A stretch of DNA of 48,209 bases from Clostridiales bacterium (GCA_012800055.1 JAAZKA010000075.1:1-48209); one strand, 5' to 3'; counted from the stretch's first letter, positions 10,428-21,601 are shown. The notes: generated from the sequence alone by a model not told the origin. Made by a program: numbers and translations.

Positions 10428-11378
10428 ATGAAAAGAACCCTCGCCCTGCTTCTCGCGGCTCTGCTGCTCGTGACCTTCGCGCTCACCGGCTGCTCCGCGC
10501 AGAAAACGAACCTCAAGCTCGCCACAGGCTCCGCCACCGGCACATACTACGCCTATGGAGCTGCATTCACCCAGGTTCTCTCCGCCAATATCCAGGGTCT
10601 GACCTTCGACGTCCAGTCCACCGGTGCATCCAAGGCAAACATCTACAACCTTGCTGACGGCGAAGTTGATATGGGCATTGTCCAGAACGACGTCGCAGAC
10701 TATGCCTACCGCGGCGTGGATCTGTTCGACGGCGAGCAGATCACCGACTTCGTCGCGATTGCCGGCATGTATGCCGAGGTCTGCCAGGTCGTCGGTACGC
10801 CGAACATGACCTCCATCGCCGACCTGAAGGGCAAGCGCGTCTCCGTCGGCGACATCGGCTCGGGCACCGAGTTCAACGCCAAGCAGATTCTCTCCGCCTA
10901 CGGCATCAGCTTTGACGACATTACCGTCCATAACCTGAGCTTCGGCGACTCCGCGACGGCGTTCAAGGACGGCAAAATCGACGCGTTCTTCTGCACCGCC
11001 GGCGCCCCGACGACCGCGATCGTCGAGCTGGCCACGACCAACGCGCTGAACATCCTCGCCGTTGACGACGAGCACGCGGCGAAGCTGATCGCCGACTATC
11101 CGTTCTACACGCAGTTCGCCATCCCGCGCGGCAGCTACAAGGGCGTGGATGCGGACGTCATGACCGTGGCAGTCAAGGCGACGCTGGTGTGCAAGAAGAG
11201 CCTGTCGGACGATCTGGTCTATAAGATCACGAAGGCGCTGTTCGAGAAGAAGGCGGACATCACCACCGCGCATCCGAAGGGTGCGGAGCTTGACGCGGCA
11301 TACGCGGTCGCGGGCATCTCGATCGATTTCCATCCGGGCGCCGCGAAGTACTTCAAGGAAGTCGGAGCCATGAAATAA
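10428..11378 (+). CDS. TAXI-type TRAP transporter solute-binding lipoprotein
   Basis: Extracytoplasmic binding protein that delivers a carboxylate-type solute to the fused permease encoded downstream. The 316-residue product has a lipoprotein signal peptide with lipobox LTGC at residues 19-22. Family blocks follow directly: LATGSATGTYYAYGAAF, VDMGIVQNDVADYAYRG, KRVSVGDIGSGTEFNAKQIL and KDGKIDAFFCTAGAP. GGAGG is nine bases before ATG 10428, which is preferred to an earlier in-frame codon at 10407. Its TAA shares a base with the ATG of the DUF1850 gene (TAATG), so the two are coupled. The substrate cannot be read from sequence; glutamate and other dicarboxylates are typical. Confidence 0.94.
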   Translation: MKRTLALLLAALLLVTFALTGCSAQKTNLKLATGSATGTYYAYGAAFTQVLSANIQGLTFDVQSTGASKANIYNLADGEVDMGIVQNDVADYAYRGVDLFDGEQITDFVAIAGMYAEVCQVVGTPNMTSIADLKGKRVSVGDIGSGTEFNAKQILSAYGISFDDITVHNLSFGDSATAFKDGKIDAFFCTAGAPTTAIVELATTNALNILAVDDEHAAKLIADYPFYTQFAIPRGSYKGVDADVMTVAVKATLVCKKSLSDDLVYKITKALFEKKADITTAHPKGAELDAAYAVAGISIDFHPGAAKYFKEVGAMK

Positions 11379-11890
11379 TGCGCCGGGCGCGCGTTCACCT
11401 GAGCATTACGGCCGCGGTCATCATCGTTGTGATCGCGGCCGCTTGCCTTGTTCTGTTCACGCGTCCGCAGTGTCTGGTGCTGACCGACGGCAGCGGGCAT
11501 GTACTCGCGGCGTATCCGCTGGAGGATGGGGACATCTTCTCGGTGGAGTTCATCCACTCGGTCAATAAAACCCCGGTACGCGACGTATTCACGGTCGCGC
11601 CGGGGACAATTCGAGCGGTGGAGACAGTTTATTACGGCTTCGGCGCAGGGATGGAAGCGGAGCTGACGGGTGACGAGACGCTCACCTGCGACGCGGACGG
11701 CGCGATGCACATCACGGGGTTTGATAAAACCTTCACGCGTTTGAGCTATGTTGTGTCGCCGGTATCGGGACATACGCTGGTGCTGCGGCCCGATACGCCG
11801 GATGCAAGGACGGTCAGCCTGGAGACGCTGTGCGGACGCGGCAAGTCCGTCACGCTGACTGTACGCAGAGAGTTCGCGCGGGTGCGGTGA
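11378..11890 (+). CDS. DUF1850 protein of TAXI-TRAP locus
   Basis: The 170-residue protein has one N-terminal membrane helix (about 9-29) and an extracytoplasmic beta-rich domain. FSVEFIHSVNKTPVRDVF, FGAGMEAEL and the C-terminal VSLETLCGRG are typical of DUF1850 proteins, which regularly sit between a TAXI binding protein and its fused permease. The role is unknown; an accessory part of the transporter is inferred from conserved linkage. The start ATG overlaps the previous stop. A 192-base gap with no clear promoter or terminator separates it from the permease gene. Confidence 0.85.
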   Translation: MRRARVHLSITAAVIIVVIAAACLVLFTRPQCLVLTDGSGHVLAAYPLEDGDIFSVEFIHSVNKTPVRDVFTVAPGTIRAVETVYYGFGAGMEAELTGDETLTCDADGAMHITGFDKTFTRLSYVVSPVSGHTLVLRPDTPDARTVSLETLCGRGKSVTLTVRREFARVR

Positions 11891-12082
11891 GGCAACCCGA
11901 AAGCCGCCTCAGCATCCGGTGTCGTTATAAACGGTTCCCTGTCTTGAAATTGTCCCGGCAAAGCTTTTTAAGACCACAAAACACTGTTCCAGTCCGGATA
12001 TGCGCTTCGCTTCTTCTTCGTTTCTCTTTTTTACTATACCATATTCAGTTCCCCAATCACCGCATAAGGATGGTGTCCCCCG

Positions 12083-14023
12083 ATGAAAACCCCTTTCCTC
12101 AAGAATCCCGTACCCGCGACGGCTGATGATGCGCCCGTCGATGCCGACGCGCTGCTCGCTGAATTCGACCGTGAGAGCAATACCCGTCACTTCAGCGGCA
12201 TCCCCCGCAAGCTCATCCGCTACATGCTCGCGGCTTTCACGCTGTTCGTACTGTACATGAACCTCATCCCGAGCTGGCCCGAGCAGATCCGCCGCGCGGC
12301 GTTCGTCGGCCTGATCGTCTTCATGGCGTTCATGCTCTTCCCTGCCAACCGAAAAGCGCCCAAGAAGCCCAACTACATCCCCTGGTACGACTTCGTCCTC
12401 GCAATCGTCGGCGCCGGGACCTACTTTTACTTTATCTTCAACTTCGACGCCCTCATGAAGCGCGCGTCACGTATTCAGCCGCTGGAGATTGTGCTGGGCA
12501 TCATCGGCATTCTCATCCTTGCGGAGGTCTGCCGCCGCGCCGTCGGTGTCCCGATCCTTGTCGTCGCCGCGGCTTTCATCGGCTACGCCTTCCTCTCCGG
12601 TTACTCTCTCAAAATGATCATCTACCACCTCTTCTACACCCTCGAAGGCGTCTTCGCCACCCCCATCGGCGTCTGCTCGACCTTCATCGTGCTGTTCATC
12701 ATTTTGGGAGCCTTCCTTGAGAAAACCAATATAGGAACGTTCATCATAGACCTGGCAAACTCCATCTGCGGCTTTGCGGTCGGAGGCCCGGCAAAGGTCG
12801 CCGTCGTTGCCAGCGCCTTAGAGGGCATGTACTCCGGCTCGTCGGTCGCCAACACCGTCGGCTCCGGCTCGGTGACGATTCCGATCATGAAGAAGACCGG
12901 CTACCCGCCCGAGTTCGCCGCGGCTGTCGAGGCAGCTGCCTCCACCGGCGGACAGATCATGCCGCCCGTCATGGGCGCCGCAGCCTTCCTGATGGCCGAG
13001 TTCACCGAGACCCCCTACGCGACCATCGCCGTCTGTGCCATTTTCCCCGCCGTGCTCTATTTCACCGGCATCTTCATCATGATTCACCTGCGCGCCAAGA
13101 AGCTCGGGCTGAAGGGCATCCCGCGCGACCAGATCCCAAACTTCTTCAAGCTGATTCTGAAGAAGGGCTACCTGCTTCTGCCGATCGTCATCCTCGTCTT
13201 ATTGATGAGCGCAGGCCGTACACCCGCGTTCTCCGCGATTATGGCGATCGTCTCAGCAATCGTGCTCAGTTTCTTCTCCAAGGACACCCGTCTGACGCCC
13301 GTGACATTCGTCGACGCGCTCGAGAATGGCGGTAAAAACACCATCGGCGTCGCCATTGCCTGCGGCATCGCCGGCATCATCGTCGGCGTCGTGTCGCTGT
13401 CCGGCATCGGCATCAAACTGGCCGACACGCTGCTCGCGGCATCCGGCGGCATTACAATCATCGCGCTGTTCCTGACGATGATCGCCTGTATCATCCTCGG
13501 TATGGGCGTGCCGACCACCGCCAACTACGTGATCATGGCAACCATCTGCGCGCCGATTCTCGTAAAAATGGGGATCCCGCTGATTGCGGCGCACATGTTC
13601 GTCTTCTACTTCGGCATCGTCGCGGACATCACCCCGCCCGTCGCGCTTGCCGCGTACGCTGGCGCCGCCATCGCCAAGTCCAATCCCCTCAAGACCGCCG
13701 TCACTGCCTCGCGTCTGGCCATTGCGGTCTTCATCATCCCCTATATCTTCGCCCTCAACCCTGCCATGCTCTTCATCGATACCAACGTCGTGCAGGTTGT
13801 GCAGATTGTCATCACCTCGCTCATCGGCATCTATGCTCTGTCTGCCGCGCTGGAGGGTTATCTGTTCCGGCCGTTGAGCATGTGGAAGCGGCTGCTCATC
13901 GCTGCCGCCGGCATCGCGCTCATCGACCCGCAGCTGATCACCGACCTCATCGGCATCGCGGTCATCGGCGTGATTGCGATAGTGGAATACCTCGCGTTCA
14001 AACGCATCCCCGCAAAGTCCTGA
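12083..14023 (+). CDS. TRAP transporter fused 4TM/12TM permease
   Basis: Membrane component of the TAXI-type TRAP carrier, normally driven by an Na+ gradient. The 646-residue protein combines the small (DctQ-like) and large (DctM-like) subunits, with many hydrophobic helices. Hallmarks are ASALEGMYSGSSVANTVGSG, EAAASTGGQIMPPVMGAAAF and IACIILGMGVPTTANYVIM. ATG 12083 is preceded by AAGG at about 13 bases, slightly long spacing; an out-of-frame ATG lies at 12070. A bidirectional terminator follows immediately. A Na+ gradient made by the V-ATPase of this same segment could energise it (inference). Confidence 0.95.
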   Translation: MKTPFLKNPVPATADDAPVDADALLAEFDRESNTRHFSGIPRKLIRYMLAAFTLFVLYMNLIPSWPEQIRRAAFVGLIVFMAFMLFPANRKAPKKPNYIPWYDFVLAIVGAGTYFYFIFNFDALMKRASRIQPLEIVLGIIGILILAEVCRRAVGVPILVVAAAFIGYAFLSGYSLKMIIYHLFYTLEGVFATPIGVCSTFIVLFIILGAFLEKTNIGTFIIDLANSICGFAVGGPAKVAVVASALEGMYSGSSVANTVGSGSVTIPIMKKTGYPPEFAAAVEAAASTGGQIMPPVMGAAAFLMAEFTETPYATIAVCAIFPAVLYFTGIFIMIHLRAKKLGLKGIPRDQIPNFFKLILKKGYLLLPIVILVLLMSAGRTPAFSAIMAIVSAIVLSFFSKDTRLTPVTFVDALENGGKNTIGVAIACGIAGIIVGVVSLSGIGIKLADTLLAASGGITIIALFLTMIACIILGMGVPTTANYVIMATICAPILVKMGIPLIAAHMFVFYFGIVADITPPVALAAYAGAAIAKSNPLKTAVTASRLAIAVFIIPYIFALNPAMLFIDTNVVQVVQIVITSLIGIYALSAALEGYLFRPLSMWKRLLIAAAGIALIDPQLITDLIGIAVIGVIAIVEYLAFKRIPAKS

Positions 14024-14031
14024 CCATAGAT

Positions 14032-14068
14032 AAAATCGCCCTTCGGTCGGTTCCGAAGGGCGATTTTT
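14032..14068 (+). terminator. Strong bidirectional terminator between convergent genes
   Basis: AAAATCGCCCTTCGG pairs with CCGAAGGGCGATTTT around a six-base loop. A/T runs flank both sides, so it can stop transcription of the TRAP permease on the plus strand and of the DUF4153 gene, whose stop codon abuts it at 14069, on the minus strand. Confidence 0.92.
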
Positions 14069-15571
14069 CTATTCTTGTGTGAAATATGTTCTCGCGCGCC
14101 GGGTGCTGAGGTTCCAATACAGCAGATCCTCTCGCTCTCCCCTGAGATCCCGCTCCCGCAGCGCACCGCTTGCCGCCGGATGGTCTTCATGCGCGCGCAG
14201 ATACGGCACGATTCCGTCGGACATCTGCTCCAGCTCGTACTGCTCAAACCCCGCGAAGACCGTCGGATTTGTTGACGCCGTAAGCGTACCGGACTCGATT
14301 GCGTTGATGTTGTACGAGAGCGCGACCGCGTCCGCGTCGACGTATGCAAACACCAGCAGCATCGCCGCCGCCGTCACCGCAAGCGTCTGCCACAGCCGGA
14401 AGCGCGGGATATACAGCCGCAGCAGCGTATAGACAAACGTCAGCGCAAGGGCGATCATGAACCATGATGTCTGCATTCTGAGCGGCGTCAGACCATACAC
14501 GCGGATATAGAGCAGCATCTTCGCCATAGCCGTCGCAGTGAGCAGCAGCGATACCACGCCGAAGAACGTACACAACACCGCCCGCAGCGCGCGCTGACCA
14601 GTTTTCAGGAAGCAGATCACCGCAAGTATCAGCCCCATGTTGATGACGCAGACCGCGCATAGCTCGAAGAAGCCGCGCCGGGCGTACTCCGCGTAGGTGA
14701 AGCCCTCGGGCAGAAGTCCCGCGAAGCCGCCGAGAAAGTACGCAAGCTGCGAAACAAGGTAAACTGCGTAGACGATACACACCGGGATGAGAAACCCCAT
14801 TGCCGCGCCGACGGGAACCTTCCGTGTACGGGCAAGTCCCATCGGTTTTTCGACCGTCACATGTCCTTTGTGCCGCAGACCGTAGAGCATCCCGAAGGCG
14901 ACCGTCGCAAACGGGATGCCGAACAGGAATTGCTGCAGCGTCGTCCAGACGTTCTCCGAGACACTGACACGCTGCATCAGGCCCTCGAACACGCCGTCCG
15001 CGCGGATGAGCAGCCTAATGACAATGAACAGCAGCGGGATGCTGACAATCACGCCCGCGAGGATGCCGATTACCAACCGTCCGCGCTTCGCGATTGTCCC
15101 GAGGGTCTTCCACGGTGTCCCGAGGTTTCCGAACGGCAGCACCGTCACCGCGCCGAGCATGTCGAGCGCCATCCCGTCATCCCGGAACGGACGCTTTCTG
15201 CCGCCCAGCATCGTCATGAGCTGCAGCGCCGTCACACATGTCAGACAAAACAACAGCACAAGCTGCCGCCCGCCGCGTCCGTCGTACAGCAGGAACGGCA
15301 CCGTCAGTAAAAGTGTGAGAATGCCCAGCACGGTACTCTCTGCGCGGTTTTGTACCCGTATCCCCGCAAGCGCCATGTACGTGAACGTCACCGCGTACAC
15401 GCACGCGAAGAACAGCGCCACTGCGAGTCCCGAGCCGTACCCGACAATCAGCCGGATGAACAAGTAGCCCATCCCGAAGCAGAGAGGCAGCAGCACCGTT
15501 TCCGCGCGGTCATATGCGAACGGCGGTTTTTCCGTGAGGTTATACGGCAGCTCTTTTTTCGGTTCGTCCAT
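14069..15571 (-). CDS. DUF4153/DUF4173 multipass membrane protein
   Basis: The 500-residue protein begins MDEPKKELPYNLTEKPPF and has about 12 hydrophobic helices. FTYAEYARRGFFELCAVCVI is the signature block of the DUF4153/4173 family, whose function is unknown. The C-terminal 60 residues are hydrophilic (EQYELEQMSDGIVPYLR). ATG 15571 follows GGGAGG by nine bases; an upstream in-frame GTG/ATG at 15616 would lie too close to the transcription start. It is monocistronic: promoter at 15607-15635, terminator at 14032-14068. Confidence 0.82.
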   Translation of the reverse strand: MDEPKKELPYNLTEKPPFAYDRAETVLLPLCFGMGYLFIRLIVGYGSGLAVALFFACVYAVTFTYMALAGIRVQNRAESTVLGILTLLLTVPFLLYDGRGGRQLVLLFCLTCVTALQLMTMLGGRKRPFRDDGMALDMLGAVTVLPFGNLGTPWKTLGTIAKRGRLVIGILAGVIVSIPLLFIVIRLLIRADGVFEGLMQRVSVSENVWTTLQQFLFGIPFATVAFGMLYGLRHKGHVTVEKPMGLARTRKVPVGAAMGFLIPVCIVYAVYLVSQLAYFLGGFAGLLPEGFTYAEYARRGFFELCAVCVINMGLILAVICFLKTGQRALRAVLCTFFGVVSLLLTATAMAKMLLYIRVYGLTPLRMQTSWFMIALALTFVYTLLRLYIPRFRLWQTLAVTAAAMLLVFAYVDADAVALSYNINAIESGTLTASTNPTVFAGFEQYELEQMSDGIVPYLRAHEDHPAASGALRERDLRGEREDLLYWNLSTRRARTYFTQE

Positions 15572-15606
15572 ATCGTGAATCCTCCCAATATTGATATCGT
15601 GAGGAT

Positions 15607-15635
15607 AGGATACCACATCCTCTGCCGTTTGTCAA
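15607..15635 (-). promoter_or_regulatory. Promoter for the DUF4153 gene
   Basis: Minus strand TTGACA (perfect), 17 bases, TATCCT. A seven-base inverted repeat (CTTATCG ... CGATAAG, 15642-15673) lies just upstream and could be a regulator site. Confidence 0.75.
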
Positions 15636-15675
15636 TACATTCTTATCGAATTTCAATAATAATTTTCCGATAAGC

Positions 15676-15704
15676 AAGCGGTGGCGTGAGAAACACCACC
15701 GCTT
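15676..15704 (-). terminator. Hairpin after metal ABC permease
   Basis: AAGCGGTGG and CCACCGCTT form a nine-pair stem with an 11-base loop, starting eight bases past the permease stop on the minus strand. The sequence after it (GCTTATCGG) has no U-run, so termination strength is uncertain. Confidence 0.6.
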
Positions 15705-15711
15705 TTCCGAT

Positions 15712-16554
15712 TCAGCTCCTTACGCGTGCAAGCATGGTCAGACCAAAGCAGCCGCCCAAGCACAGCACAATCAGCGCGGACGCCGCACAGCCGATGTAGT
15801 ACGCGCCGATGCAGCCGCCGATGCCGCAGATAAGCGCGAGCAGCACCGACGCGAGAGTAAAGCGTCCCATGCTGCCGGTGAGATTGCGCGCGGCGGCGGC
15901 AGGGAGGATCAGCAGCGCGTTGATGACAAGCATCCCGACCCAGCGGATCGCGACGGTCACGGAGATGGCGACCACGACGGAGAAAATCAGCTCCGAAAGC
16001 ACCGGACGGATCCCGCGGCTCATCGCGATGGAACGGTGGAGCGAAATCGTGACGAGTTTGTTCGCAGCGATCAGCCAATAGACCACCACGCCCAGAAGCA
16101 GCAGTGCCGCCCAGAGAAGTTCCGCCGGACGCACGCTCATCAGATCACCGACGAGCAGCGAGTTGAGCTTCGATAGCCCCGTCCCGCGTGTCGCGAGGAC
16201 TAAGCCCAGCGCGATGCTCACGGCCGAGTAGACGCCGATGATCGTATCCGACGACAGCCGGGCCTTCGCGCGCGTCACGGTTACCAGGAGCGCGAAGATG
16301 ATCGAGAACACCACCGCGCCCCACAGCGGCTCCGTGAAGCCCGCGAGTGTCCCTACAACCATGCCTGTGAACGCGCCGTGCCCTAAGGATTCCGAGAAGA
16401 ACGCCATGTTCGTGTTGACAATCATCGTCGACAGCAGCCCGAACAACGGCGCAATGAGCAGCACCGCCAGCAGTGCGTTTTTGAAGAACAGCCCCTGCCC
16501 CGGCTCCGCCCATGAAAACGGCAGAAGATCAACGATTGCGTACCAAACCTGCAT
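15712..16554 (-). CDS. znuB: Metal (Zn/Mn) ABC transporter permease
   Basis: Inner-membrane channel of a cluster-9 metal importer. The product from ATG 16554 is 280 residues, with about eight membrane helices and the family blocks NTNMAFFSESLGHGAFTGM and VGMLVINALLILPAAAARNL. An in-frame ATG at 16608 would add 18 residues, but GGAGG touches that codon directly, whereas GGGTGAT is suitably spaced from 16554. It follows the ATPase gene by about 80 bases and ends with a hairpin. Zinc versus manganese cannot be told from this subunit. Confidence 0.92.
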   Translation of the reverse strand: MQVWYAIVDLLPFSWAEPGQGLFFKNALLAVLLIAPLFGLLSTMIVNTNMAFFSESLGHGAFTGMVVGTLAGFTEPLWGAVVFSIIFALLVTVTRAKARLSSDTIIGVYSAVSIALGLVLATRGTGLSKLNSLLVGDLMSVRPAELLWAALLLLGVVVYWLIAANKLVTISLHRSIAMSRGIRPVLSELIFSVVVAISVTVAIRWVGMLVINALLILPAAAARNLTGSMGRFTLASVLLALICGIGGCIGAYYIGCAASALIVLCLGGCFGLTMLARVRS

Positions 16555-16637
16555 AATATCACCCAAAACCGCGGTATTTCGTATGCTCACAGGGCGGGAT
16601 ACCCTCATCCCTCCATAATTGCCGTCTGCGTAATGTC

Positions 16638-17378
16638 CTATCCGAGCAGCGCCTTATATTCCGCCGACGTGAGGACCTCATCCGGCGCCCCGCTCTTGAC
16701 CACACGTCGGTTGATCAGCACGACCCGGTCGGCATACTTGCGCACGAGATCGGGGTCATGTGAAATCAGCAGCACCGATAAGTCGGCACTCTCCTTGACG
16801 CGTTCGACGGTCTCATAGAACATCGACAGCCCGTGGACATCGACACCGGAGGACGGCTCATCGAGCAAAAGAAGCTGCGGCTGCGGATTGAGCGCCAGCG
16901 CGAGAAGTACCCGCTGCAGCTCGCCGCCGGACAGCACGCCGACCCGTCGGTCAATCGTATAGTCCACATCGACCATGCGCAGACCTTCGCGTACCCACTC
17001 GCGCCGCTTCTTCCCGCACGGCAGCCAGACCGGATACCGGCTCGTGCAGGCGAGAAAGAGGTCACACACCGTCGCCGGGTACTGTGGGTCAAAGCGCGGC
17101 GTCTGCGGCACATAACCGATCACGGGCCTGATGGGAACGGTCGTATGGGCGTTGGTGAAGCGGATGTCGCCGGAGTGGGGCAGCTCACCCAGAATCGCGC
17201 GCATCAGCGTGGACTTTCCCGCACCGTTGGGGCCGATGAGCGCGGTGGTCTCGCCGCAATGCATGTGCAGGCTGACATCGTCGAGGATTATCTCCATCCC
17301 GGCGCTGACGCTCACATGCTCGATCTTTGTGCAGCACGCCACGCCGCACGCATTCGTTCCGTGCAGATTGACACGCAT
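16638..17378 (-). CDS. znuC: Metal (Zn/Mn) ABC transporter ATP-binding protein
   Basis: Cytosolic ATPase of the importer, 246 residues. Walker A GPNGAGKS is at 49-56, the signature LSGGELQ at 149-155, Walker B LLLLDEP follows at 169-175 and the switch His is in LLISHD. The N-terminus contains several Cys (ACGVACC), which is not typical and might be incidental. It starts three bases after the stop of the binding-protein gene, with AAAGGA as SD, so the two are co-translated. Confidence 0.94.
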   Translation of the reverse strand: MRVNLHGTNACGVACCTKIEHVSVSAGMEIILDDVSLHMHCGETTALIGPNGAGKSTLMRAILGELPHSGDIRFTNAHTTVPIRPVIGYVPQTPRFDPQYPATVCDLFLACTSRYPVWLPCGKKRREWVREGLRMVDVDYTIDRRVGVLSGGELQRVLLALALNPQPQLLLLDEPSSGVDVHGLSMFYETVERVKESADLSVLLISHDPDLVRKYADRVVLINRRVVKSGAPDEVLTSAEYKALLG

Positions 17379-17381
17379 CGC

Positions 17382-18284
17382 TTAATCCTTTCCTCCGAGT
17401 GCTCGTACGAGCACGTCACAGTTTGCTTTCGTCAGTGTGAGAAAGTCCGCAAGGTCATTTTCTCCCGGCGATACCAGCGAGTGGACCGTCACGATCTTGG
17501 CTCCCGTCTCGAGCGCGATGGTCTGCGCGGCACGGTCGTCGTACTGCGCATCGGCAAACAGCGCGGTCACACCGTACTTTTTCACCGCCGCGATCACCGT
17601 GTTCAGCTCCTGCGCCGTCGGTTCCTCATTCGGTTCCTTCGCGATCACGCCCACGACGTTCAGGTCATAGTCCGCCGCGACGTAGGCAAAGCTTTCGTGA
17701 AAGATGACGATGTCGCGCACCGGGATGTCTTTGAGCCGTGCGGCTGTCTCATCCCGCAGCGCGCGCAGCTTCCCGGAGAACTCCACGGCGTTCTTCTCGT
17801 AGACGTCCGCATAGGCGGGATCCAGTTCGCCGAGCGTATGGGCGATGTTCGCAGCCATCCCGCACGCGCCGTCCGTGCTCATCCACAGATGGGCGTTGTA
17901 CTCCGTCTCACCGGTCACGCTCGGAAGCTGTGTCAGATTCTCCGACGCTTCGGCCAGCTTGAGATTGGGCTGGGAGGCCGCAAGCTGTTCGGCAAAGCTC
18001 TCCATGCCGCCGCCGCAGAGGATGAGGACGTCTGCATCCTCGAGCAGCTTGAGGTCATTCATCGTCAGCGCGTAGTCGTGGAGGCATCCAGCTGCGGCGG
18101 GCGCCATGTTCGTGACGCGTACACCCTCGGTATCGCCGACGACCGCGCGGGTCAGCAGCCACACGGGATAGAACGATGTCGCCACCCGCAGGCGCGACGT
18201 GTCCGCCGGTGCAGATCTGCCCGCCGTACACGCGGAGAACAGCAGCAATATGACAAGGGCAAACGATAAGACAGTGCGTATCAT
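17382..18284 (-). CDS. znuA: Metal (Zn/Mn) ABC transporter substrate-binding lipoprotein
   Basis: Surface lipoprotein that captures the divalent metal, 300 residues. The signal peptide ends in FSAC (Cys19, an imperfect lipobox). Family metal ligands appear in CLHDYALTMND, NAHLWMS and FHESFAY, and the last acidic ligand probably in ADAQYDD. The His-rich loop of many ZnuA proteins is missing, which is common in manganese-type or short zinc-type members. AAAGGA is nine bases from ATG 18284. No Zur- or MntR-like operator could be recognised in the 105 bases upstream, which contain the groEL hairpin. Confidence 0.92.
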   Translation of the reverse strand: MIRTVLSFALVILLLFSACTAGRSAPADTSRLRVATSFYPVWLLTRAVVGDTEGVRVTNMAPAAAGCLHDYALTMNDLKLLEDADVLILCGGGMESFAEQLAASQPNLKLAEASENLTQLPSVTGETEYNAHLWMSTDGACGMAANIAHTLGELDPAYADVYEKNAVEFSGKLRALRDETAARLKDIPVRDIVIFHESFAYVAADYDLNVVGVIAKEPNEEPTAQELNTVIAAVKKYGVTALFADAQYDDRAAQTIALETGAKIVTVHSLVSPGENDLADFLTLTKANCDVLVRALGGKD

Positions 18285-18315
18285 AGCGATTATCCTTTGC
18301 TCAAAGTATTGATAT

Positions 18316-18357
18316 GGGGGATGGCGGGACGCGTTGAGCAGCGTCTAGCCATCCCCC
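18316..18357 (-). terminator. Large stem-loop after groEL
   Basis: GGGGGATGGC and GCCATCCCCC (10 bp) enclose a second stem GACGC/GCGTC. It begins 32 bases after the groEL stop on the minus strand. No good U-run follows, so it may act as an RNA-stabilising end or a partial terminator before znuA. Confidence 0.7.
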
Positions 18358-18389
18358 GAACAGGTCTACTATGCGATTTGCGGGATCGT

Positions 18390-20412
<2,023 letters not shown>

Positions 20413-20422
20413 CACAGTTACT

Positions 20423-20451
20423 ATGATAGCGCTAATTCCTTCTTTTATCAA
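20423..20451 (-). promoter_or_regulatory. groESL vegetative promoter
   Basis: Minus strand TTGATA, 17 bases, TATCAT. The start of transcription would fall near 20415, at the edge of the CIRCE element. The stretch from here to 20564 holds nothing further that I recognise. Confidence 0.85.
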
Positions 20452-20564
20452 CCCCCGTATTTCGCCTTTATTCTCATTTACCCCTTCTTTTTCTTCATAT
20501 ATCTCATCTATTCTCGCTCAAACGCTGCCTTGCATATTATTTCATGTTTTTCGGGTATTGTCGT

Positions 20565-20597
20565 AAAACAGGCGTCGGAGCAGCACTCCGACGCCTG
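20565..20597 (-). terminator. Terminator of the lipid-kinase gene
   Basis: CAGGCGTCGGAG and CTCCGACGCCTG form a perfect 12-bp stem with a five-base loop, then TTTT on the minus strand. It begins 12 bases after the gene's stop. Confidence 0.9.
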
Positions 20598-20608
20598 CCG
20601 GAAGCGCG

Positions 20609-21532
20609 TCAGACGGGGGTCTGATCGCGCAGCAGTGCCGCACCTTCGGGGATGACGAAGCGGACGGCACCGGGCAGCATCTCGACGGACACCTCGGTTA
20701 CAACGCGGATTTCGCCGTCGAAGCAGATCGGCTCGGGCTTTTCTGTACGCAGCTTGAGGGTATGCGCACGGCGGTAGAACTGCTGCGCGCCCAACTTGGC
20801 ATGGTGGCCGGCGAAGTAGGCGCCGATGAAACGGATAAGCTTGAAGCGGCTGATACGCCGGATGCAGACAATGTCCATCAGCCCGTCATCCGGCTCGGCC
20901 TCGGGGACAGCCTGGCAGCCGCCGCCGTACCACCGTCCGTTTGCCGCGATGATGACGGCGATTTCCTCGTCAAGCAACTCGCCGTCGATCTCGATATGAT
21001 AGCGGCGGTTGATCTTTCGGAAAAAGTTGACGAGGATGCCAACCTTATACGGGAACCCGCCGCCAAACGGGCACTTGCGTTTGTTGCGCACGACCCAGTG
21101 GGCGATGCGCGCGTCCAGTCCGGCATTGCATTCGTTGATCGCGTAGCTGTCCCCGACCCGCATCACGTCGAGAAGAACGGCCAGTCCTTCAGCCTGCGCG
21201 GTGATGCTGCGGAAGCGTTCCGGGCGGTCAAACAGGCGGATGAAGTCATTGCCGGTTCCGCAGGGGATACAGGCAAGCTCGACGTTCGTACGTCCGACGA
21301 CACCATGCAGCGCCTCGGAGAGCGTGCCGTCTCCGCCGCAGGCGTAGAACCGGCACACACGCGGCATGTACTTGTCGGCGATTTCGGCGACCAGCTTTCC
21401 CGCGTCGCCGGGACCGCGCGTGACGTGAATTTCGTAATCCATCCCGTCCATCTCGTGTGCGATCTCGCCGCGCAGCTGTGCCGTGCTGTCCTTCAGTCCC
21501 GCCGCGGGATTGATCAGAAAGATATGTTTCAT
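20609..21532 (-). CDS. Diacylglycerol/lipid kinase family protein
   Basis: The 307-residue protein belongs to the DagK/YegS/BmrU family that phosphorylates diacylglycerol or a related lipid head group at the membrane. MKHIFLINPAAG opens the domain, GGDGT is at residues 66-70 and PCGTGNDF follows, then INECNAGLDARI and the C-terminal lobe with PEPICFDGE. GCAGGAGG lies before ATG 21532. It is monocistronic with its own promoter and terminator. The exact lipid is not predictable; some members act on sphingosine or phosphatidylglycerol. Confidence 0.9.
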   Translation of the reverse strand: MKHIFLINPAAGLKDSTAQLRGEIAHEMDGMDYEIHVTRGPGDAGKLVAEIADKYMPRVCRFYACGGDGTLSEALHGVVGRTNVELACIPCGTGNDFIRLFDRPERFRSITAQAEGLAVLLDVMRVGDSYAINECNAGLDARIAHWVVRNKRKCPFGGGFPYKVGILVNFFRKINRRYHIEIDGELLDEEIAVIIAANGRWYGGGCQAVPEAEPDDGLMDIVCIRRISRFKLIRFIGAYFAGHHAKLGAQQFYRRAHTLKLRTEKPEPICFDGEIRVVTEVSVEMLPGAVRFVIPEGAALLRDQTPV

Positions 21533-21572
21533 AAAGCAAGCCTCCTGCCGGGGGTCTTTTTATCGTACTGAC

Positions 21573-21601
21573 AGGATACACCTTTTTCGATAAAATTGCA
21601 A
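21573..21601 (-). promoter_or_regulatory. Promoter of the lipid-kinase gene
   Basis: Minus strand TTGCAA, 17 bases, TATCCT, 41 bases upstream of the start codon. It diverges from the miaB promoter. Confidence 0.7.
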
